Positions 9,691 to 18,371 of a DNA stretch of 64,000 bases are shown piece by piece. The DNA lies in NCBI GenBank assembly GCA_016710115.1, contig JADJLN010000024.1:133929-197928 (forward strand). The letters run 5' to 3'. The position numbers and the translations under genes were made by a program. Numbering within the stretch: position 1 is the first letter of the stretch; every line of letters begins with the position of its first letter. This DNA is from Saprospiraceae bacterium. GTDB taxonomy: Bacteria; Bacteroidota; Bacteroidia; Chitinophagales; Saprospiraceae. Below the pieces are notes generated by a model. It worked only from the letters and a program-made list of their open reading frames with translations, did not search any database and had not been told where the DNA came from.

Positions 9691-10503
9691 ATGCTTCACC
9701 ATACCACCTATACGAAGGGCAAAGATGCCCACTGGGTAGCCTTTGTCCATGGCGCCGGTGGTTCCTCCTCGATATGGTATAAACAGATTCGGTCCTTTCA
9801 GGATCGGTTCAATATCCTTCTGGTTGATCTTCGGGGTCATGGTGAATCAAAATCTCCACACCTGGCCGATGCCAAAGCGCCCTACACGTTTGAAGCCATC
9901 GCTCAAGAGGTACTGGACGTGGTCGACCATCTGAATATCAAGTCGGCCCACTTTGTCGGCATCTCCCTGGGTACGATCATTGTCAGAGAAATCGCAGAAT
10001 TGCGACCGGATAAAGTCCGCAGCATGATCCTGGCAGGAGCCGTCATGAAAATGAATGTGCGAGGAAAGATCCTGATGCGTTTCGGTGTCTGGTTCAAGAC
10101 TCTGGTCCCTTATCTGTTGCTGTACAAATTCTTTGCATTCATCATTATGCCCAGAAAACAGCATCGCGAATCCAGGTCACTCTTTATCCGGGAAGCCAGG
10201 AAACTGGCCCAAAAAGAATTTATCCGATGGTTTCGCCTGGCTGCCGATGTCAATGCCAAACTCAAATGGTTCCGGATGAAAGAACTGCCGATCCCGACAC
10301 TCTACATCATGGGCGATCAGGATCATATGTTCCTGCCCTCTATTCGTCATCTGGTTCTGGCTCATACGCATACCGCCAGACTGGCGATAGCTCCTGCATG
10401 CGGACATGTAGTCAATGTCGAACAACCCGGATATTTTAATCAGACGGCAATCGGTTTTCTTGGCGAAATCGACCAGGCAGTTCACAGGATGAATCTGCAT
10501 TGA
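9691..10503 (+). CDS. Alpha/beta hydrolase
   Basis: Cytosolic alpha/beta-hydrolase fold protein of 270 residues. The oxyanion-hole segment FVHGAGGSSSIW, the strand VDLRGHGESK, the nucleophile elbow GISLGT with Ser92, a late acidic loop (IMGDQDHMF) and the catalytic His in ACGHVVNVEQP are all in the expected order. The ATG at 9691 was chosen because the sequence before it does not resemble the family. A -7-like box TATCTTCA lies at 9665-9672. The substrate is unknown; esterases, thioesterases and haloperoxidase-like enzymes share these motifs. Confidence 0.82.
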   Translation: MLHHTTYTKGKDAHWVAFVHGAGGSSSIWYKQIRSFQDRFNILLVDLRGHGESKSPHLADAKAPYTFEAIAQEVLDVVDHLNIKSAHFVGISLGTIIVREIAELRPDKVRSMILAGAVMKMNVRGKILMRFGVWFKTLVPYLLLYKFFAFIIMPRKQHRESRSLFIREARKLAQKEFIRWFRLAADVNAKLKWFRMKELPIPTLYIMGDQDHMFLPSIRHLVLAHTHTARLAIAPACGHVVNVEQPGYFNQTAIGFLGEIDQAVHRMNLH

Positions 10504-10684
10504 CTACCTGAACCGGCGCAGGGTATCTCACTGAAATTTCCATGACCCCAATTCTGCAATCGGGTGTGCTCACCGGACATTCGAAGGCCCTTATCTTGGC
10601 CATTCAAACCCTTTGGATGTATCGTTGTACAGCCTGATTTTTGCAATCCATTTTCGTCCTTCTCTTCAACTTCTCAAGTAACCA

Positions 10685-11180
10685 ATGGAACCTTCACTTC
10701 GTCCCTGGCAGGAAACAGATTTCGAAGATCTCTGCTCTTGGAAACAATCCGCAGATAGCGCGTTTTATGACGGATGGATTTCCATCACCCCTATACCTGG
10801 ATAAAGCGAAAGGATTCATTGCCATGGCGAACAGGGAGACTCCTCCCCGGATCCTGGCCATCTCCCAACACGGGAAAGCGATCGGGGGCATTGGTCTGCA
10901 TCCCGGCACAGATATCTACCGGCTAAATGCAGAACTGGGTTATTGGCTTGGTGAGCCCTTCTGGGGCAAGGGCATCATGACAGAAGCCATCCGGCAAATG
11001 GTGGTCTACGGGTTCGAAAAATGGCCTATTGACCGGATCTTTGCCCGACCTTTCCACACCAATATCGGTTCACAACGCGCCCTGGAAAAGGCCGGATTTA
11101 TTCTGGAAGCCCGGCTCAAGGGAACAATCCTCAAACAAGATGAGAAGCTTGACGAACTGATCTATGCCATCAGAAGATAG
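10685..11180 (+). CDS. GNAT acetyltransferase (RimJ/RimL type), frameshifted
   Basis: Acetyl-CoA-dependent N-acetyltransferase of about 165 residues. The N-terminus MEPSLRPWQETDFEDLC starts at 10685 in one frame. From about 10737 the family sequence (GNNPQIARFMTDGFPSP) continues in another frame to the stop at 11180, so one base is extra or two are missing in between. The GNAT core is clear: AELGYWLGEPFWGKGIMTEAI carries the acetyl-CoA binding turn, then RIFARPFHTNIGSQRALEKAGF. The substrate is probably an amine on a protein or small molecule and is not identifiable. The gene runs into the convergent TonB receptor with only 3 bp between stops. Confidence 0.78.
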
Positions 11181-11183
11181 GGC

Positions 11184-13154
11184 CTATCTCTTCATATCTA
11201 CAGTGATTCCTCCCTGCAACCACAACCCCGGCTGAAGGACATTCCCCCGATCGACATATTCCCGATCCAGCAAATTGCACCCTGCGATAAAAAGCTGACC
11301 CCATTTCAAGGTATAATCCACCCGCAGATCCACAAGGAAAATGGTCTCATAGCATGTCCGCAAACCGGTCGGAAAATCGACATAGTCCCCTGCACGATCC
11401 TGTATATTGACAACCCAGGTGGCACCCCATTTCCCCAGGGAATGGCGGGCCAGGATCATCAGCTTATGACGCAATTGATCAAGAACATAAAGAGAAGGCA
11501 CAGCTGGTCCTTCCGATTCGGCCCACATTCCAGTATACCCTGCCGTCAACTTGTCCATCCAGCTGAACGGTGATGTCCAGGTCCATCCTAGTGTCACCCC
11601 GGTCATGATGACCCGGGTCAGATTCTCCGCTTGCAGACTGTCCGGCTTCCATTGCACCCAATCGATCAGCTCTCGCCCATCCCGTCGAAACCCAGCCATT
11701 CGCCAGGCATGAGATCCCTGTGTAGCTCGCACTCCCAGTTCCAGATTGATGCTGTATTCCGGTTGGAGGTCAGTGCTCCTTTTGCTCCACCCAAGGTTGT
11801 AATACAGGTCGGTAAATGTCGGAAAACGGAATGACCGATCAGCTGAAGCATAGACCATCATCTCAGGCGACATCAGATATCCAATGTCCAGTCCGGGGAG
11901 CAGGTCTGTGCCAAAAGCCGAATTGTCATTGATCAACAGGCCGCCATTGACACGCCACCGGCGCAATTCCACACCATGTTCGACGAAGGCACTCAGATTG
12001 GTTCGGGCATCCTGACGCAGGTATTCCCCCCGAACCTCACCAGGTACATCGACAGGTTCGTCGAGGACCTTACCGAGCACATTGCTCAGGATTTGCTCTT
12101 CTCTGATCTCCACACCGATCGATGTGGTGCCGGCTGCACCCCATGTATGCGCCAAACTGGCCTCGCCACCATACACTCGGGTTCGATGATAATTGTGACC
12201 CCGGTAGAAGTTCCAATCCTCTGTGACACCAGGTACAAAAACGGCGACCTCTCCATTATCCTTGGCAAAGAACCCGGCTGACTGATAGGTATAATATCTG
12301 TCACCTTCCCGGAACAGCTCAAATCGATCATTATGCTGTCGAGCAAAACACTGAACCATATATCTCCAACTGGACCCGCCGGAATATCGCGCGGAAACCA
12401 TTGTCGTCCGGGTTGCTTCAAATTGTTCAGCATACCGGCTGGAATAAAAATCCTGGGCTCCGAATGCCTTTGCATTTGTGCCCCCCTGGATCAATAACTG
12501 CCGGTTACCCTCGATAAATCCGGTTTGCAACCAGGCATTGCCCTGTTGAAAATCCGTATTCGGTCGATAACCGTCGGATCGTGCTGCATCCACATGAATC
12601 ATCGAAAACCATTTACCTGTATTGAGCTGCCCCAGCACAGATACACTGGCTAAACCGTAAGAACCGCCATGCACACTGACACGGAGCCGATCCGGGCCGG
12701 ACGTAAGGGTATGGAGGTGGATGGCTCCGGAAAATGCATTCGGACCATAGATCCGTGAACCCCCTGTCTCCAGGATTTCAACATGCGACAGGTTGCCCGG
12801 TGAAACAGGCAGATTCATCTGATGATGGCCGGTTTGCGGGTCTGTCATTTTTACCCCGTTGATGAGGATGAGTGTTTGATCAAACGTACCCCCTCGGATA
12901 CCCGGATCGACCTGGATGTCCATCGGCCCCCGATGTCTCAGATCGAGTGAGGTGATTTGTTCAAGAACGTCGCCAAGCGTTGACGAAGGCGAGTCCTCCA
13001 GGTCTTGCCGGGGCAGCAGATCGAGGCTTTTCAATGCCAGTCGAAGTGGCGTAGAGGTTCGCGATGCAGATACCTGAATGGTGTCCAGATCGGTTTGGGC
13101 ATGACTCCAGACTGCTGCCAGCAGCAGAGAGAGGATGAGAGATGTTCTTTTCAT
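11184..13154 (-). CDS. TonB-dependent outer-membrane receptor, BtuB-like
   Basis: Outer-membrane active transporter of 656 residues with a signal peptide (LILSLLLAAVWSHAQ). The plug domain follows at once (TIQVSASRTSTPLRLALKS, then IRGGTFDQTLILINGVKMTDPQTGHHQMNLP and GGSRIYGPNAFSGAIHL), then a long beta-barrel region ending in a terminal aromatic-rich strand. It lacks the carboxypeptidase-regulatory N-domain and any SusD partner, and its size matches the BtuB (vitamin B12) group rather than SusC. Cobalamin as substrate is an inference supported by B12-dependent icmF in the window. No cobalamin riboswitch was recognised upstream. Confidence 0.82.
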   Translation of the reverse strand: MKRTSLILSLLLAAVWSHAQTDLDTIQVSASRTSTPLRLALKSLDLLPRQDLEDSPSSTLGDVLEQITSLDLRHRGPMDIQVDPGIRGGTFDQTLILINGVKMTDPQTGHHQMNLPVSPGNLSHVEILETGGSRIYGPNAFSGAIHLHTLTSGPDRLRVSVHGGSYGLASVSVLGQLNTGKWFSMIHVDAARSDGYRPNTDFQQGNAWLQTGFIEGNRQLLIQGGTNAKAFGAQDFYSSRYAEQFEATRTTMVSARYSGGSSWRYMVQCFARQHNDRFELFREGDRYYTYQSAGFFAKDNGEVAVFVPGVTEDWNFYRGHNYHRTRVYGGEASLAHTWGAAGTTSIGVEIREEQILSNVLGKVLDEPVDVPGEVRGEYLRQDARTNLSAFVEHGVELRRWRVNGGLLINDNSAFGTDLLPGLDIGYLMSPEMMVYASADRSFRFPTFTDLYYNLGWSKRSTDLQPEYSINLELGVRATQGSHAWRMAGFRRDGRELIDWVQWKPDSLQAENLTRVIMTGVTLGWTWTSPFSWMDKLTAGYTGMWAESEGPAVPSLYVLDQLRHKLMILARHSLGKWGATWVVNIQDRAGDYVDFPTGLRTCYETIFLVDLRVDYTLKWGQLFIAGCNLLDREYVDRGNVLQPGLWLQGGITVDMKR

Positions 13155-13226
13155 GATAACAGATTGCTCAAATATCCATATCTCCGGGGTAAAGGGCCTG
13201 CTCCGGATTATTTTCCTCTAATAACC

Positions 13227-13261
13227 AAAAAGCCCGATACGAGAGATGTACCGGGCTTTTT
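13227..13261 (-). terminator. Rho-independent terminator downstream of atpDC
   Basis: Perfect 10-bp inverted repeat, AAAAAGCCCG at 13227-13236 and CGGGCTTTTT at 13252-13261, around a 15-base loop that is itself partly complementary (ATAC/GTAC). It lies just after the atpC stop and before the TonB receptor start, separating the two transcripts. The A/T-rich ends make it usable on either strand. Confidence 0.85.
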
Positions 13262-13281
13262 GTTACGCTGAGAAGGATGGA

Positions 13282-13533
13282 TCAGGCAGCCTCTTTCAGG
13301 GTGACCAGCAGGGCCACTTCATTTTTCAGCACTTCGATAAATCCACTCTGGATCTCCACATTCTTGGTACTGCCATCTGACAGGATGATCCGGATGGTGC
13401 CTGGGTCCAGGCTGGAGACAATAGCAGCATGATTCTCGAGGACCTCAAACTGTCCACCGGTGCCGGGCACCCGAACAGAGGTTCCTTCGCCTTCAAAAAT
13501 CTTTCCGCTGGGTGTGAGGATCTGAATGTTCAT
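13282..13533 (-). CDS. atpC: F1 ATP synthase epsilon subunit, short form
   Basis: Epsilon subunit of the F1 sector, 83 residues. The N-terminal beta-sandwich is complete (MNIQILTPSGKIFEGEG, GTGGQFEVLENHAAIVSSLDPG). The C-terminal helical hairpin that inhibits ATP hydrolysis in longer homologues is absent, as is common in Bacteroidota. It starts one base after the atpD stop and ends just before a strong terminator, so atpDC is a two-gene operon. Confidence 0.93.
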   Translation of the reverse strand: MNIQILTPSGKIFEGEGTSVRVPGTGGQFEVLENHAAIVSSLDPGTIRIILSDGSTKNVEIQSGFIEVLKNEVALLVTLKEAA

Positions 13534-13534
13534 A

Positions 13535-15052
13535 TTAATTCTGTGCTTCAGCCATCATTTTCTTCCCCTTCTCGATCGCATCGTCAATGGAACCGACAAG
13601 GTTGAATGCGCCTTCCGGATACTGGTCAACTTCACCATTCATGATCATGTTGAATCCACGGATGGTCTCTTCGATCGGTACCAGAACACCCTTCAACCCG
13701 GTGAATGCCTCCGCTACATGGAAAGGCTGGGAAAGGAAACGCTGTACCCGACGAGCACGGTGTACGACCAGTTTGTCTTCTTCAGACAATTCTTCCATAC
13801 CCAGGATAGCGATGATGTCCTGCAGTTCGTTGTAACGCTGAAGGATATTTCGCACGGCCTGAGCGGTGTTGTAATGCTCAACACCGATGATGTTCGGGTC
13901 CATGATCCGGGATGTAGAATCGAGAGGATCCACCGCAGGATAGATACCCAGGGAAGCAATTTTCCGGTTGAGTACCGTTGTGGCATCGAGGTGGGCGAAG
14001 GTGGTCGCCGGAGCAGGGTCAGTCAAGTCATCCGCAGGTACATAAACCGCCTGGACGGAAGTAATGGAACCCCGCTTGGTGGAGGTGATCCGTTCCTGCA
14101 TCAGACCCATTTCTGTGGCCAGTGTAGGCTGATAACCCACCGCAGAAGGCATCCGTCCGAGAAGAGCAGATACTTCTGATCCCGCCTGGGTGAAACGGAA
14201 GATATTGTCAATAAAGAAAAGGATGTCCCGGCCTCCTTGTGGGTCGCTCAGGTCACCGTCACGATAGTATTCCGCAATGGTCAATCCGGACAACGCTACC
14301 CGGGCACGAGCACCGGGAGGTTCGTTCATCTGGCCAAAAACGAAGGTCGCCTTGGATTCTTCCAGGTCGGTGGCACTGACCTTGCTCAGGTCCCATCCCC
14401 CTTCTTCCATGGAATGCATGAAATTCTCTCCGTATTTGATAATGCCTGCCTCCAGCATTTCCCGAAGCAGGTCGTTTCCTTCACGAGTCCGCTCACCGAC
14501 ACCGGCGAATACGGAGATACCATCATACCCTTTGGCGATATTGTTGATCAGCTCCTGGATCAGTACCGTTTTTCCAACACCCGCACCACCGAAGAGTCCA
14601 ATTTTACCACCCTTTTGGTATGGCTCGATCAGGTCGATGACTTTGATACCGGTAAAGAGGACCTCAGTCTCCGTGGACAGTTCTTCATAGATCGGTGGAT
14701 TCCGGTGGATGGCATAGGCATTGGTGGTTTTGTCCACCGGCTGCAAACCATCGATCGGGTCACCAACGACATTGAACAGTCGGCCACGAATCGCTTTGCC
14801 CGTAGGCATCATGATCGGCTGACCATTGTCGATCACTTCCATGCCTCGCGTCAGTCCATCCGTTGCATCCATCGCCACTGCACGGACACTGTCTTCTCCC
14901 AAGTGCTGCTGGCACTCCAGAATGAGATCATCACCATCCGGACGCTTTACGGTCATCGCATTGAGAATTTCGGGAAGCTTGTTGTTCTCACCGGAGAACA
15001 TGACGTCCACAACTGGACCGATGATCTGTTTGATGGTTCCTATGTTTGCCAT
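13535..15052 (-). CDS. atpD: F1 ATP synthase beta subunit
   Basis: Catalytic beta subunit of F1Fo ATP synthase, 505 residues. The start at 15052 gives the canonical MANIGTIKQIIGPVVDV; the open frame continues upstream but not with family sequence. The P-loop GLFGGAGVGKTVLIQEL, the catalytic Glu in GVGERTREGNDL, and ILFFIDNIFRFTQAGSEVSALLGR are intact. Only atpD and atpC occur here. The other F1Fo genes must lie elsewhere, an arrangement known in Bacteroidota. A perfect -7 box sits 46 bp upstream. Confidence 0.97.
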   Translation of the reverse strand: MANIGTIKQIIGPVVDVMFSGENNKLPEILNAMTVKRPDGDDLILECQQHLGEDSVRAVAMDATDGLTRGMEVIDNGQPIMMPTGKAIRGRLFNVVGDPIDGLQPVDKTTNAYAIHRNPPIYEELSTETEVLFTGIKVIDLIEPYQKGGKIGLFGGAGVGKTVLIQELINNIAKGYDGISVFAGVGERTREGNDLLREMLEAGIIKYGENFMHSMEEGGWDLSKVSATDLEESKATFVFGQMNEPPGARARVALSGLTIAEYYRDGDLSDPQGGRDILFFIDNIFRFTQAGSEVSALLGRMPSAVGYQPTLATEMGLMQERITSTKRGSITSVQAVYVPADDLTDPAPATTFAHLDATTVLNRKIASLGIYPAVDPLDSTSRIMDPNIIGVEHYNTAQAVRNILQRYNELQDIIAILGMEELSEEDKLVVHRARRVQRFLSQPFHVAEAFTGLKGVLVPIEETIRGFNMIMNGEVDQYPEGAFNLVGSIDDAIEKGKKMMAEAQN

Positions 15053-15098
15053 ACCGGGCTTTATTCTGGTCTTCAATAAGGTTTTCAGAAAATCGGTG

Positions 15099-15106
15099 CA
15101 AAGATA
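15099..15106 (-). promoter_or_regulatory. -7 box TATCTTTG upstream of atpD
   Basis: Reads TATCTTTG on the minus strand, an exact TAnnTTTG match, leaving a leader of about 40 bases before the atpD ATG. It is the most likely promoter of the atpDC operon. Confidence 0.6.
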
Positions 15107-15206
15107 CTCGTTTTCCACCTCTGCCCAAACAATTCTGTAAAATTCACACTTGTATGTATTGATCCGAATCGGGTCCGTCAAAAATTTACAGACCTTTACC
15201 CATCGT

Positions 15207-15746
15207 ATGACTTCATTTTTGAAAAAATACGGCTTCTGGATCCTCGCCGGTGGCCTTCTCCTTGCCCTCTTTGGCAAGTACCTCTACCTGAAACCCCGAT
15301 ATATCCAGGGTGAAGTAGCACCTGATTTTACCGCTCCCCTGCCGGATGGGACCTCCTTTTCACTGTCTGATCTGAAAGGAGATTATATCCTCCTGGATTT
15401 CTGGGGCAGCTGGTGTGGTCCCTGCCGGCAAGCCAACCCGGGACTGGTGCGCATATACAACGAGTTTGGCACCCGTGACCGCAATCAGAAACCCGGCTTT
15501 CATCTGGTATCTGTCGGCATTGAAACCCATGCCAACCGATGGGCTGCCGCCATTGCGCAAGACGGACTGCTGTGGCCGTACCACCTGATGGACACAGACC
15601 TGTTCAAGGGCCAGATCGCCAGATTGTACGGTGTTAAGGCAGTACCAACTTCGTACCTGATTGATCCTGAGGGGATGATCATAGGGGTTAACCTGGAGGA
15701 AGACGACTTGCGTAAGACACTGAAAGAGGTGCTTCCATCCAACTGA
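15207..15746 (+). CDS. Membrane-anchored thioredoxin-like (TlpA/ResA type) protein
   Basis: Thiol-disulfide oxidoreductase of 179 residues, anchored by one N-terminal helix (YGFWILAGGLLLALFGKYLYL). The redox motif WGSWCGPCRQA gives the active-site Cys-Gly-Pro-Cys, preceded by GEVAPDFTAPLPDG and followed by the cis-Pro segment VKAVPTSYLIDPEG, which is the TlpA/ResA layout. It faces the periplasm and would reduce or isomerise protein disulfides, for example in cytochrome maturation. The ATG at 15207 was chosen because it places the anchor helix at the N-terminus. Confidence 0.85.
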   Translation: MTSFLKKYGFWILAGGLLLALFGKYLYLKPRYIQGEVAPDFTAPLPDGTSFSLSDLKGDYILLDFWGSWCGPCRQANPGLVRIYNEFGTRDRNQKPGFHLVSVGIETHANRWAAAIAQDGLLWPYHLMDTDLFKGQIARLYGVKAVPTSYLIDPEGMIIGVNLEEDDLRKTLKEVLPSN

Positions 15747-15788
15747 CAAAATGACGGAAAAAGGCCGGTGGCAGAATAATTGTACCAC

Positions 15789-16370
15789 ATGGACAAACGA
15801 GTGAATATGACCAGCAAAAAGGACCATACCGCTGACGAATTCCCGGATCAGGACCAGAGTCTGGGAACAGAAGAGACTGTTGACGAAACAACAGAGCCAG
15901 CTGCCGGGAATTCGGAAGAATCTACAGCAGGTACTGCTGCCGAGTCGGATGACCTCAAGGACAAATATCTCCGCCTCTTTGCCGAGTTCGACAACTATAA
16001 AAAGCGCACCATTCGCGAGCGGCTGGACCTGATGAAGTCTGCTTCTCAAGACATGATGACAGCAATTCTACCTGTCCTTGACGATTTTGACAGGGCACAG
16101 AAAAATGCGGAAGCGCAGGAAAAAACCGGAGATCCCATACTGGAAGGTCTGCTCCTGGTCCATACCAAACTGTATGGCATTCTTCGGCAGAAAGGACTCG
16201 AGGATATGGACCCTACAGGAGAAGACTTCGATTCTGAATTGCATGAAGCCATTACAGAAATACCGGCTCCCACACCGGAAATGAAAGGCAAAGTGATCGA
16301 CACCATTGAAAAAGGGTATCGTCTGAATGACAAGATCATCCGTCACGCGAAAGTTGTCGTCGGATCTTAA
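15789..16370 (+). CDS. grpE: Nucleotide exchange factor GrpE
   Basis: Co-chaperone of 193 residues that releases ADP from DnaK. An acidic, low-complexity N-terminal tail of about 60 residues precedes the coiled coil (LKDKYLRLFAEFDNYKKRT) and the C-terminal beta domain (GKVIDTIEKGYRLNDKIIR). It is followed 29 bp downstream by dnaJ on the same strand, the usual pairing. dnaK is not in this window. ATG 15807 is an alternative start. Confidence 0.95.
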   Translation: MDKRVNMTSKKDHTADEFPDQDQSLGTEETVDETTEPAAGNSEESTAGTAAESDDLKDKYLRLFAEFDNYKKRTIRERLDLMKSASQDMMTAILPVLDDFDRAQKNAEAQEKTGDPILEGLLLVHTKLYGILRQKGLEDMDPTGEDFDSELHEAITEIPAPTPEMKGKVIDTIEKGYRLNDKIIRHAKVVVGS

Positions 16371-16399
16371 CCACCGATCAGATACCCACCAGCAAGCAC

Positions 16400-17572
16400 A
16401 TGGCAAAACGAGATTTTTACGACATACTGGGCGTCCCGAAGGACGCCGATGAAGCAACGCTGAAGAAAGCCTATCGGAAAGTGGCCATGCAATACCACCC
16501 TGACCGGAATCCTGGTAACGCGGAGGCAGAAGCCAAATTCAAGGAAGCAGCAGAGGCCTATGAGGTCCTCACTGATGCAGACAAACGCGCCCGCTATGAT
16601 CGTTTTGGTCATGCCGGACTGGATGGCATGCAAGGTGGAGGTGGACATGGATTTGGAGGAGGTGGAATGACCATGGAAGACATCTTCGCCCAGTTTGGCG
16701 ATGTCTTCGGTGAAGGCGGCAGTCCATTCGATGCCTTTTTTGGCGGAGGAGGCGGTCGTGGCGAGACCCGTGGTCGTGGCCAGAAGGGCAGCAACCTGCG
16801 GGTCAAACTTTCCCTCAGTCTGGAAGAGATCGCCCACGGTGTCTCCAAAAAGATCAAGGTACGAAAACAGGTAGCCTGTACAACCTGTGCCGGAAGCGGG
16901 GCAAAAGACAAAAACTCCATATCCACCTGTAATACCTGTCGGGGCGCGGGTGTCGTTCGCCAGGTCAAACAGACGTTTCTGGGAACAATGCAAACCACAG
17001 CCGCCTGCCCGACCTGTCATGGATCTGGTCAGACAGTTACTGCGCATTGTTCGTCATGCAAGGGTGAAGGCCGTCAGATGGGGGAAGAAACCATCGAGCT
17101 GGATATCCCGGCAGGCGTGGAGGATGGCATGCAGCTGTCAATGCGCGGAAAAGGGAATGCCGGTGCCAAAGGCGGACCGAATGGGGATCTGTTGATCACC
17201 ATTGAAGAGGAAGCTCATGAGACGCTTCACCGGGAAGGAAGTAACATCATATACGACCTCTATATCAGCATTGCCGATGCTGCACTGGGAACCTCCGTTG
17301 AAGTGCCGACCATCGATGGACTCGTTAAAATTAAAATTCCGGCCGGCACGCAGAGCGGGAAGATCTTCCGTTTAAAAGACAAGGGTCTGCCCCAGGTGCA
17401 GGCATATGGCAAGGGAGACCAATTGGTGCATGTCAATGTCTGGACACCAAAGAAGTTGGAGGAGAACGAAAAGAAACTGATGGAACAGATCCGTTCCATG
17501 CCCAACTTCCAACCCAATCCGGAAAAAGGGGAACGGACATTCTTTGATCGGATGCGGGATTATTTCAGTTGA
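16400..17572 (+). CDS. dnaJ: Chaperone DnaJ
   Basis: Type I Hsp40 of 390 residues. All domains are in order: J domain with the His-Pro-Asp triad (YHPDRNPG), Gly/Phe-rich linker (GGGGHGFGGGGM), and a zinc-finger domain with four CxxCxGxG motifs (CTTCAGSG, CNTCRGAG, CPTCHGSG, CSSCKGEG). The C-terminal substrate-binding domains follow (ELDIPAGVEDGMQLSMRGKG). It stimulates DnaK ATPase and delivers unfolded clients. Co-directional with grpE. Confidence 0.97.
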   Translation: MAKRDFYDILGVPKDADEATLKKAYRKVAMQYHPDRNPGNAEAEAKFKEAAEAYEVLTDADKRARYDRFGHAGLDGMQGGGGHGFGGGGMTMEDIFAQFGDVFGEGGSPFDAFFGGGGGRGETRGRGQKGSNLRVKLSLSLEEIAHGVSKKIKVRKQVACTTCAGSGAKDKNSISTCNTCRGAGVVRQVKQTFLGTMQTTAACPTCHGSGQTVTAHCSSCKGEGRQMGEETIELDIPAGVEDGMQLSMRGKGNAGAKGGPNGDLLITIEEEAHETLHREGSNIIYDLYISIADAALGTSVEVPTIDGLVKIKIPAGTQSGKIFRLKDKGLPQVQAYGKGDQLVHVNVWTPKKLEENEKKLMEQIRSMPNFQPNPEKGERTFFDRMRDYFS

Positions 17573-17646
17573 TGGGCCACTAGTTTGAACCACCGCCAAA
17601 TCTTAGGTTGAGCTTCTTTGTACTGGGTCAATCTTCTAAACTGAGC

Positions 17647-17654
17647 TACCTTCG
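17647..17654 (+). promoter_or_regulatory. -7-like box TACCTTCG, 4 nt before gldH
   Basis: One mismatch to TAnnTTTG, placed four bases (CATC) before the gldH ATG. It would give a leaderless or nearly leaderless transcript. Confidence 0.4.
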
Positions 17655-17658
17655 CATC

Positions 17659-18129
17659 ATGCGCCTATGGATCCTCTTATTCGGTACTGTACTTGTCGCA
17701 GCCTGTGGCAAACCCACCCTGATCGATCGGGAAACTGATATCCCTGCAGGTGGCTGGGCCTACGGCGATACCCTCCGCTGGGACTTTGAGGTGGCCGATA
17801 CCAATGCTATCTACGACCTGCTACTGACCATCGAACACGGAACGGACTTCCGGTACCAGAACTGTTATGTCCAGTTTCACACCCTCTTCCCCCAGGGTGA
17901 AGTCCTCACCGAGCAAGTCAGCCTGGAACTGCAAACCCGGGTGGGACAATGGCTGGGAGATTGTGGCAGCTCGGATTGTGAACTGACCATTCCCATTCAG
18001 CAGAATGCCTTTTTCAATCAGCCTGGCAAGTACGCTATTCTGATGGAGCAATACATGCGGCAGGACAGCCTCCCTGGCATTGAGTCATTCAATCTGCGGA
18101 TCGAGGATACGGGGAAGAGAAGGAGTTAG
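17659..18129 (+). CDS. gldH: Gliding motility lipoprotein GldH
   Basis: Lipoprotein of 156 residues. The lipobox LVAAC follows a short hydrophobic signal peptide, fixing the start at 17659 rather than upstream in the frame. The body has the GldH pattern: YDLLLTIEHGTDFRYQNCYV, FHTLFPQGE, a Cys-containing GDCGSSDCELTIPI segment and the ending KYAILMEQYMRQDSLPGIE. In Flavobacterium GldH is needed for gliding and for stable export through the type IX secretion machinery. No other gld gene is in the window, and gldH is often isolated in non-gliding relatives. Confidence 0.85.
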   Translation: MRLWILLFGTVLVAACGKPTLIDRETDIPAGGWAYGDTLRWDFEVADTNAIYDLLLTIEHGTDFRYQNCYVQFHTLFPQGEVLTEQVSLELQTRVGQWLGDCGSSDCELTIPIQQNAFFNQPGKYAILMEQYMRQDSLPGIESFNLRIEDTGKRRS

Positions 18130-18371
18130 GAGTCGAGAAGGCGGGAGTCGAGGAGAACGTGATGAACCAACTTTCTTTGTTTTACATCAACATGCATTTC
18201 TCATTGTGCAATTTTTAGGCTTATTTGCACAAATGAACATGCATCTTACCAGATGCATCGCCGATCTTTAGAAACCACATGTCCTTATCGTAGTTCAACC
18301 TGGAACCTGGAACGCAGAAACCAGGAATAAACAAATCCCCGGTTTCAAACTTCAATTATTCTCCTCCCCTC

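Noticed and set aside
13155..13226. Cobalamin riboswitch before the BtuB-like receptor
   Set aside because: Only about 70 bp lie between the terminator and the start, and no B12-box-like sequence was recognised.
13526..15079. Long open frames on the plus strand opposite atpD
   Set aside because: They are antisense shadows of a highly conserved gene, with no family resemblance.
15053..15277. N-terminal extension of atpD
   Set aside because: Canonical AtpD sequence starts at 15052 and the extension crosses the -7 box.
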